DNA from: AC-9 sp051984395
GTDB taxonomy: Bacteria > Actinomycetota > Acidimicrobiia > Acidimicrobiales > AC-9
Direction of reading: 5' to 3'
Length of the DNA: 32,417 nucleotides
Assembly: GCA_051984395.1 (NCBI GenBank)
Contig: JBPYEZ010000041.1
Coordinates: forward strand, 1 to 32,417
Part shown: in pieces, positions 30,461-32,417 of the stretch
How positions within the stretch are numbered: position 1 is the stretch's first letter
Layout of the letters: each line of letters starts with the position of its first letter
Notes under the pieces: model-generated
Told to the model about the DNA's origin: nothing
The model's input: only the letters and a program-made list of their open reading frames with translations
Database searches by the model: none
Translations under genes and position numbers: made by a program

Positions 30461-31857
30461 CAGGCGCTCAGGCCGAGCAGCCGGCCCATGCCGTCCTCGA
30501 TGCCGCGGCAGAGCACCTCGAGGTCCGAGGCCGTGTCGTAGTCGCCGGTCACGCCGAAGTTGACCTGGCCGTCGTAGGAGAAGATGGCGACTGCGATACG
30601 CACCTGACCGAACAGCGGGACGTACGGGTAGCTCTTCAGCATGCGCCGGCCGGCAGCGTAGAGCGGGAACTGCGGCCCAGGAACATTGGTCGTTCCCGTG
30701 TTGATGTTCTGCTGGCCGACGCGACCCGCGACCCGCATCCCGAGCGCCAGCAGCATCGGAGGGGCGAAGCCCGACAAGGAGGTGAGCGCTTCTCCCGCGA
30801 CTGCCTCCTTGGACTCCTTGAGCCCCTGCATCTGGACCGTGACGGCGCGCAGCTGCTCGGCGGGATCGTCGATGTCGACGGGCAGGGAGGCGAACATGGC
30901 CGACACCTTGTTGTCGTAGGTGGCGTCGCCCACTGCCCGACCGCTGGCATCGCGGGGTCGCACGGACACGGGCACGAGCGTCCGTACCACCCGATCGACC
31001 GGCTCGCCCCGCGACAGGAGAAGCTCGCGGAACCCGGCGGTGATGGCAGCGAGGACCACGTCGTTGAAGGTGCCACCGAGACCCTTCCGCACGACCTTGA
31101 CGTCCTCGACCGAGGCCGACGCCCAGGCGTACCGGCGATGGGGCCCGATCGGGCCGTTGAGCGTCGACACGGGGTTCGAACGGAGCACGCCAGCCAAGGA
31201 CGAGATGCCCCGCGCCACCTCGCTCAGCTGGTGTATCGCCTGGCGCGGGACGCGGGTGGCGGCCCGTACGGCCCGCAGCTGCTCATAGGGGCTGATCGCC
31301 AGGTCGACCGCGGCCTCCACCGCCAGCCGCGCTCCCGAGGGGAGCGGCGACGGGTGCCAGTCGTCGGGCACCGGCGGCGACGGCTGGGGCGAGGTGTCCA
31401 TGACGACGGCCAGGAGCTCGGTGCCCGACACCCCGTCGACCATGGCGTGGTGGGTCTTGGCCACCATGGCCCACTCACCCCCCTCGAGGCCCTGCACGAC
31501 CCAGATCTCCCACAACGGCTTGGTCCGGTCGAGCTGTTGGGACATGAGCCGGCCGACCAGCCGGCGTAGCTCCTCCTCGCCGCCGGGCTGCGGCAGGGCC
31601 GTGTGGCGGACGTGGTAGTCGATGTTGAAGTCGGGGTCGTCGACCCAGACGGGGCGTCCGAGATCGAGCGGCACCTCCCGGACCACCTGCCGGTAGCGGG
31701 GGACGAGGGGAAGCTTGCCCGCGATCATCGCCACGAACTGGTCGAAGGGCGGCTCGGGGCCCTCGAAGATGGCGATCGAGCCGATGTGCATGTGGCTGAC
31801 GCGGTTCTCCAGGTGGAGAAACGACGAATCGAGCGGGCTCAACCGGTCGCCAGTCAT
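30460..31857 (-). CDS. wax ester synthase / diacylglycerol acyltransferase (WS/DGAT)
   Basis: Protein of 465 residues with the WS/DGAT signature HHxxxDG as H136-H137-AMV-D141-G142, an N-terminal RLSPLDSSFLHLENRVSHMHIGS, a linker, and C-terminal motifs TNVPGP and PYVPLFGQVRIAVAIFSYDG. The enzyme joins acyl-CoA to diacylglycerol or fatty alcohol at the membrane to make storage lipid. The ATG at 31857 has AGGGAGGG about 6 bases upstream. It sits between the stress-regulator pair (convergent) and the ipdF-like gene (same strand, 53 bases upstream). It could store carbon from sterol breakdown; this is inference. Confidence 0.94.
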   Translation of the reverse strand: MTGDRLSPLDSSFLHLENRVSHMHIGSIAIFEGPEPPFDQFVAMIAGKLPLVPRYRQVVREVPLDLGRPVWVDDPDFNIDYHVRHTALPQPGGEEELRRLVGRLMSQQLDRTKPLWEIWVVQGLEGGEWAMVAKTHHAMVDGVSGTELLAVVMDTSPQPSPPVPDDWHPSPLPSGARLAVEAAVDLAISPYEQLRAVRAATRVPRQAIHQLSEVARGISSLAGVLRSNPVSTLNGPIGPHRRYAWASASVEDVKVVRKGLGGTFNDVVLAAITAGFRELLLSRGEPVDRVVRTLVPVSVRPRDASGRAVGDATYDNKVSAMFASLPVDIDDPAEQLRAVTVQMQGLKESKEAVAGEALTSLSGFAPPMLLALGMRVAGRVGQQNINTGTTNVPGPQFPLYAAGRRMLKSYPYVPLFGQVRIAVAIFSYDGQVNFGVTGDYDTASDLEVLCRGIEDGMGRLLGLSA

Positions 31858-31910
31858 CGCGGCCCTCCCTGTCTCGCGAAGCTCTTCCGGACGCTACACC
31901 GGGCGGGACC

Positions 31911-32417
31911 TCAGGGGTGCTGGCTGCTCACCGACACGACCTCGCCGGTCATGTACCCGGCATAGTCGCTGGCCAGGAAGACGATGACGTTGGCGACCTC
32001 CCACGGCTCGGCGCCCCGCCCGTAGGCCTCCCTCGTGGTGAGCTCGTCGAGCACCTCCTCGGCCATGACCTTGGTGAGGAACGGGTGAGTGGCCAGGCTC
32101 GGCGAGACGGCGTTGACCCGGACTCCGGCCGGCGCCGCCTCCAGGGCCGCGCAGCGGGTGAGGGCCATGACCCCGGCCTTGGCCGCCGCGTAGTGGGCCT
32201 GGCCCACCTGGGCCCGCCACCCGATGACCGACGCATTGTTGACGATGGCGCCCGAGCCTCGCGCCACCATGTGGCGCAGGCCGGCGCGGGTGCAGCGGAA
32301 GGTGCCGTTCAGGGTCACGTCCAGCACCGCCCCCCACTGCTCATCGGTCATGTCGACCACGTTGGCGGTGCCCCCCAGCCCGGCGTTGTTCACCAACACG
32401 TCGAGATGTCCGGCCGC
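31911..32417 (-). CDS. ipdF: IpdF-like SDR, 5' end cut by window edge
   Basis: Partial SDR; the visible 168 residues cover the part from AAGHLDVLVNNAGLGG to the C-terminus. Catalytic elements are IVNNASVIGWRAQ (Ser) and HYAAAKAGVMALTRC (Tyr, Lys). GRGAEPWEVANVIVFLASDYAGYMTGEVVSVSSQHP-type sequence at the end strongly resembles IpdF of Mycobacterium tuberculosis (Rv3559c), an NAD(P)-dependent dehydrogenase acting on the 5-hydroxyl of HIP-derived CoA thioesters. The cofactor motif lies beyond the right edge. It suggests that more ring C/D genes continue to the right of this window. Confidence 0.92.
   Translation of the reverse strand, partial: AAGHLDVLVNNAGLGGTANVVDMTDEQWGAVLDVTLNGTFRCTRAGLRHMVARGSGAIVNNASVIGWRAQVGQAHYAAAKAGVMALTRCAALEAAPAGVRVNAVSPSLATHPFLTKVMAEEVLDELTTREAYGRGAEPWEVANVIVFLASDYAGYMTGEVVSVSSQHP

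Noticed and set aside
1..32417. CRISPR arrays, tRNA/rRNA genes, phage or transposase genes, polyketide or defence systems
   Set aside because: No repeat-spacer pattern, no RNA gene features and no recognisable mobile-element or defence proteins were seen in any frame.

Overview
The window is high-GC, densely packed DNA with many GTG/TTG starts, start-stop overlaps, tandem FadE-type acyl-CoA dehydrogenases, a PspC-fused sensor kinase and a WS/DGAT acyltransferase. This points to a high-GC Actinomycetota. The exact lineage cannot be fixed from the sequence alone; an uncultured or environmental actinobacterium such as an acidimicrobial one would fit. No rRNA, tRNA, CRISPR array, integrase or transposase was seen.

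Layout. Positions 1-4,380 hold unrelated single genes in mixed orientation: a hotdog thioesterase, a RibD/DHFR-like reductase, a SAM methyltransferase, an SDR, a nucleotidyltransferase and a DUF1330 protein. Positions 4,383-27,241 are a steroid (sterol or bile-acid type) catabolic island. Its minus-strand half reads from 14,595 down to 4,383: echA20-ipdA-ipdB-ipdC-acyl-CoA dehydrogenase pair, then, after an operator-like palindrome, a second acyl-CoA dehydrogenase, an alpha-methylacyl-CoA racemase-like protein, a MaoC heterodimer pair and the second partner dehydrogenase. Its plus-strand half has an unrecognised tandem ferredoxin-like-fold candidate, two SDRs and a thioesterase; then a divergent fadA5 / acyl-CoA synthetase pair with an enoyl-CoA hydratase-like protein and an NTF2-like protein; a small membrane protein; and an operon of amidohydrolase, DUF35 protein, Ltp-type thiolase-like protein and fadA6. 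Positions 27,424-30,425 hold an envelope-stress module (DUF1707 and PspC proteins divergent from a PspC-histidine kinase and LuxR-type regulator). Positions 30,460-31,857 encode a WS/DGAT, and the right edge cuts through an ipdF-like SDR.

How it fits together. By comparison with the Mycobacterium tuberculosis cholesterol pathway, FadA5, the MaoC pair, the racemase and the dehydrogenase pairs fit beta-oxidation of the C17 side chain, with the Ltp/DUF35 pair as a possible retro-aldolase. EchA20, IpdA, IpdB, IpdC, FadA6 and IpdF fit opening and breakdown of rings C and D (the HIP-CoA branch). No ring A/B genes (kstD, kshAB, hsaABCD) and no TetR-type regulator lie inside the window. Three palindromes of the form TGAY-N5-RTCA at operon heads, plus one KstR-like site between fadA5 and the synthetase gene, suggest that the regulator or regulators sit elsewhere.
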